Assembly (NCBI GenBank): GCA_044353165.1
Contig: JBILCM010000050.1
Span: forward strand, 1 to 16,043
Source: JBILCM01 sp044353165
GTDB lineage: Bacteria; Bacillota; Bacilli; Paenibacillales; YIM-B00363
Length of the DNA stretch: 16,043 nucleotides
Reading direction: 5' to 3'
The stretch's first letter is position 1. Each line of letters begins with the position of its first letter. The translations under genes were made by a program, and so were the position numbers. The notes beneath the pieces were generated by a model, which was not told the origin of the DNA, did not search any database, and worked only from the letters and a program-made list of their open reading frames with translations. Shown in pieces: positions 14,241 to 16,043 of this stretch.

Positions 14241-15638
14241 ATGGCGAAACAAATGCCAGAAATCAGCGAGTACAAATACGGTTTTCGCGATGAGCACAAA
14301 GCGGTATTCCAGACGGGCAAAGGTTTAAGTGCTGACGTTGTCCGAAGCATCTCACAGATGAAGAATGAACCGGAGTGGATGTTGGAGTTTCGATTGAAGT
14401 CACTTGAGCAATTCAATAAGATGGCAATGCCGCGCTGGGGCGGTAACATGGATGACCTGAATTTCGATGATATTCAGTATTATGTGAAACCATCGGAGAA
14501 ACAAGGGAAAACTTGGGAAGAAGTACCTTCTGAAATTAAAGAAACGTTCGACAAATTGGGTATTCCTGAAGCAGAGCAGAAATTTCTTGCCGGTGTCTCG
14601 GCACAATACGAATCAGAAGTGGTGTACCACAGCATGCAGAAGGATCTGGAAGATCAAGGCGTGATCTTCATGGATACGGACACTGCACTCCGCGAACACC
14701 CGGACATTATGAAAAAATATTTCGGTACCGTTATTCCCCCCGCGGATAACAAATTTGCCGCGCTCAACAGTGCGGTATGGTCCGGTGGCAGCTTCATCTA
14801 TGTGCCCAAGGGTGTGAAGGTGGACGTTCCGCTCCAAGCCTACTTCCGAATTAATTCAGAGAATATGGGACAATTCGAGCGAACACTGATCATTGTAGAT
14901 GAAGGCGCCTTCGTGCATTATGTTGAAGGTTGCACAGCGCCTGTATACAGTACGAATTCATTGCATAGCGCTGTAGTCGAGATCATCTGCCTCAAAGATT
15001 CTCGTTGCCGTTACACGACCATTCAGAACTGGGCACCGAACATCTATAATTTGGTGACGAAGCGTGCAGTGGCGGAAGAGAATGCCACGATGGAATGGGT
15101 CGATGGCAACATCGGTTCGAAGTTGACGATGAAATATCCTGCGGTGGTGTTGAAGGGTCGTGGGGCGAAAGGCATGGTGCTCTCCATCGCCGTTGCGGGT
15201 AAGGGTCAGCATCAAGATGCAGGCGCGAAGATGATTCATCTGGCACCGGAGACGACGTCCACCATCGTATCGAAGTCGATCTCTAAGCACGGTGGGAAAG
15301 TGACGTATCGCGGACTTGCCAGCTTCGGACGCAATTCCGATGGCGCCAAGGCGAACATCAAGTGCGACACTCTAATTATGGATAACCAATCGACGTCAGA
15401 TACGATACCGTACAACGAGATTATGAACGACAACATTACCCTCGAACATGAGGCGACCGTGTCGAAAGTATCTGAGGATCAACTGTTTTACTTGATGAGC
15501 CGCGGCTTGTCCGAGGCAGAGGCGACACAGATGATCGTCATGGGCTTTATTGAACCGTTCACGAAGGAATTGCCGATGGAATATGCCGTTGAGATGAATC
15601 GACTCATCAAGTTCGAGATGGAAGGCAGCATCGGATAA
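14241..15638 (+). CDS. sufB: Fe-S cluster assembly scaffold SufB
   Basis: A 465-aa scaffold on which SufBCD builds the cluster. The length equals that of B. subtilis SufB from memory. C375 in IKCDTL corresponds to E. coli Cys405, and E402-H403-E404 in LEHEATVSK corresponds to the E. coli 432-434 Glu-His-Glu set, with the same 27-residue separation. The C-terminus (QLFYLMSRGLSEAEATQM, then ELPMEYAVEMNRLIKFEM) is strongly Bacilli-like. AAGGAGG at 14227-14232 is 8 nt from ATG 14241 but only 2 nt from ATG 14235, so 14241 is chosen. It is the last gene of the operon and is followed by a terminator. Confidence 0.97.
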   Translation: MAKQMPEISEYKYGFRDEHKAVFQTGKGLSADVVRSISQMKNEPEWMLEFRLKSLEQFNKMAMPRWGGNMDDLNFDDIQYYVKPSEKQGKTWEEVPSEIKETFDKLGIPEAEQKFLAGVSAQYESEVVYHSMQKDLEDQGVIFMDTDTALREHPDIMKKYFGTVIPPADNKFAALNSAVWSGGSFIYVPKGVKVDVPLQAYFRINSENMGQFERTLIIVDEGAFVHYVEGCTAPVYSTNSLHSAVVEIICLKDSRCRYTTIQNWAPNIYNLVTKRAVAEENATMEWVDGNIGSKLTMKYPAVVLKGRGAKGMVLSIAVAGKGQHQDAGAKMIHLAPETTSTIVSKSISKHGGKVTYRGLASFGRNSDGAKANIKCDTLIMDNQSTSDTIPYNEIMNDNITLEHEATVSKVSEDQLFYLMSRGLSEAEATQMIVMGFIEPFTKELPMEYAVEMNRLIKFEMEGSIG

Positions 15639-15665
15639 GCAAGACGATAACAAGATAGAAATCAT

Positions 15666-15723
15666 AACGTGTTTGTTGTTGTTTGAGCTCAGGGGCTCTT
15701 ACGACGCAAGCACGTTTTCTTTT
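15666..15723 (+). terminator. Rho-independent terminator of the suf operon
   Basis: An 11-pair stem with two G-U pairs joins AACGTGTTTGT (15666-15676) to GCAAGCACGTT (15706-15716), followed by TTCTTTT. A smaller GAGC/GCTC hairpin (15685-15688, 15695-15698) sits inside the large loop. It lies 27 nt after the sufB stop. Confidence 0.7.
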
Positions 15724-15805
15724 GCCAGCATTCACCAGAATATTTTGTCCCCAAGTGCCTCAACCTACATCTTATAAGTTCAATCCGATGAAGGAGTGAG
15801 GCACT

Positions 15806-16043
15806 ATGAAGAAGACGATTGGGAACATGGTTGCTATGGTGACGATTGTGGCATTGTTCGCCACAGCGTGCGGCACCACTGCGAACCAAGAAGGCAACGC
15901 GAACCGCAAAACAGACCAGATGGCCGAAGGCATCACAGGTAGAACACAAATTATGGATCGCAACGGGCAATCCCCGTTCCCGCCAGGATCCGTCAGACCG
16001 CTGCAGAATACAGACGGTTATGGCGGAGACCCGAATGGACCGT
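15806..16043 (+). CDS. Putative lipoprotein, 5' part
   Basis: The gene runs off the right edge with 79 codons seen. It starts at ATG 15806 after AAGGAGTGAGG (15791-15801). The N-terminus has two lysines, then a hydrophobic segment (about 5-20, MVAMVTIVALF) ending in ATAC at 19-22, followed by GTTANQ. This is a type II signal peptide with C22 as the lipidated residue, though Ala instead of Leu/Val/Ile at -3 is a slightly off-consensus lipobox. The mature part is polar and Asn/Gly/Pro-rich (NGQSPFPPGSV, GYGGDPNGP) with no recognised domain. It would be anchored on the outer face of the membrane. It is separated from suf by a terminator, so it should have its own promoter. A sporulation-type lipoprotein is possible but not shown. 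Confidence 0.8.
   Translation, partial: MKKTIGNMVAMVTIVALFATACGTTANQEGNANRKTDQMAEGITGRTQIMDRNGQSPFPPGSVRPLQNTDGYGGDPNGP

Noticed and set aside
13838..14449. A 203-codon minus-strand open frame across sufU and the start of sufB
   Set aside because: It opposes two secure suf genes, resembles no family, and its length is explained by codon bias of the plus strand.
15768..15776. CATCTTATA before the lipoprotein gene as a sporulation sigma-K -10
   Set aside because: One key base is off and no clear -35 partner lies at the right distance. A TTGTCC/TATAAG pair there is about 22 bases apart, too far for sigma-A.

Overview
This window looks like chromosomal DNA from a Gram-positive, low-to-mid G+C Bacillota of the Bacilli (Bacillus/Paenibacillus/Alicyclobacillus-like). 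The evidence is strong GGAGG-type ribosome binding sites, a SUF iron-sulfur operon in the Bacilli order sufC-D-S-U-B with SufU instead of SufE/SufA, an alaR-alaT pair resembling that of Bacillus subtilis, and a bifunctional rhamnulose-1-phosphate aldolase/dehydrogenase of the B. subtilis RhaEW (YuxG) type. The genus cannot be fixed from the sequence alone. I saw no mobile elements, CRISPR arrays, rRNA or tRNA genes.

Region 1 (1-5736, + strand) is an L-rhamnose catabolic operon cut by the left edge: rhaEW (partial) - rhaA - rhaB - DeoR-family regulator (RhaR-like) - a mandelate-racemase-subgroup enolase-superfamily enzyme. Rhamnose is isomerised (RhaA), phosphorylated (RhaB) and cleaved to DHAP and L-lactaldehyde (RhaEW aldolase domain). 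The dehydrogenase domain should then oxidise the lactaldehyde. The enolase-superfamily member is the non-canonical part. No mutarotase or transporter is visible here; either may lie to the left.

Region 2 (5738-8067) has a minus-strand NAD(P)-binding SDR gene convergent with the rhamnose operon, with one base between the stop codons. Next come a 28-codon single-membrane-segment small ORF and an MFS transporter on the + strand. The gap between the divergent genes holds an apparent pair of overlapping divergent promoters.

Region 3 (8051-10077) holds alaR (Lrp/AsnC regulator) and alaT (PLP-dependent alanine-type aminotransferase), closed by a clear intrinsic terminator. A 55-aa hydrophobic small-protein gene follows on the minus strand.

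Region 4 (10078-15724) is a 323-bp gene-free regulatory region with a TATAAT box and three TGA(G/T)AAT repeats, then the complete sufCDSUB operon (SufBCD scaffold/ATPase, SufS desulfurase, SufU sulfur-transfer protein) and a hairpin terminator.

Region 5 (15806-end) is the start of a lipoprotein gene cut by the right edge.

I found no convincing novel multi-gene system. The best leads are the uncharacterised dehydratase-like enzyme in the rhamnose operon, the two short membrane ORFs, and the repeat array at the suf promoter.
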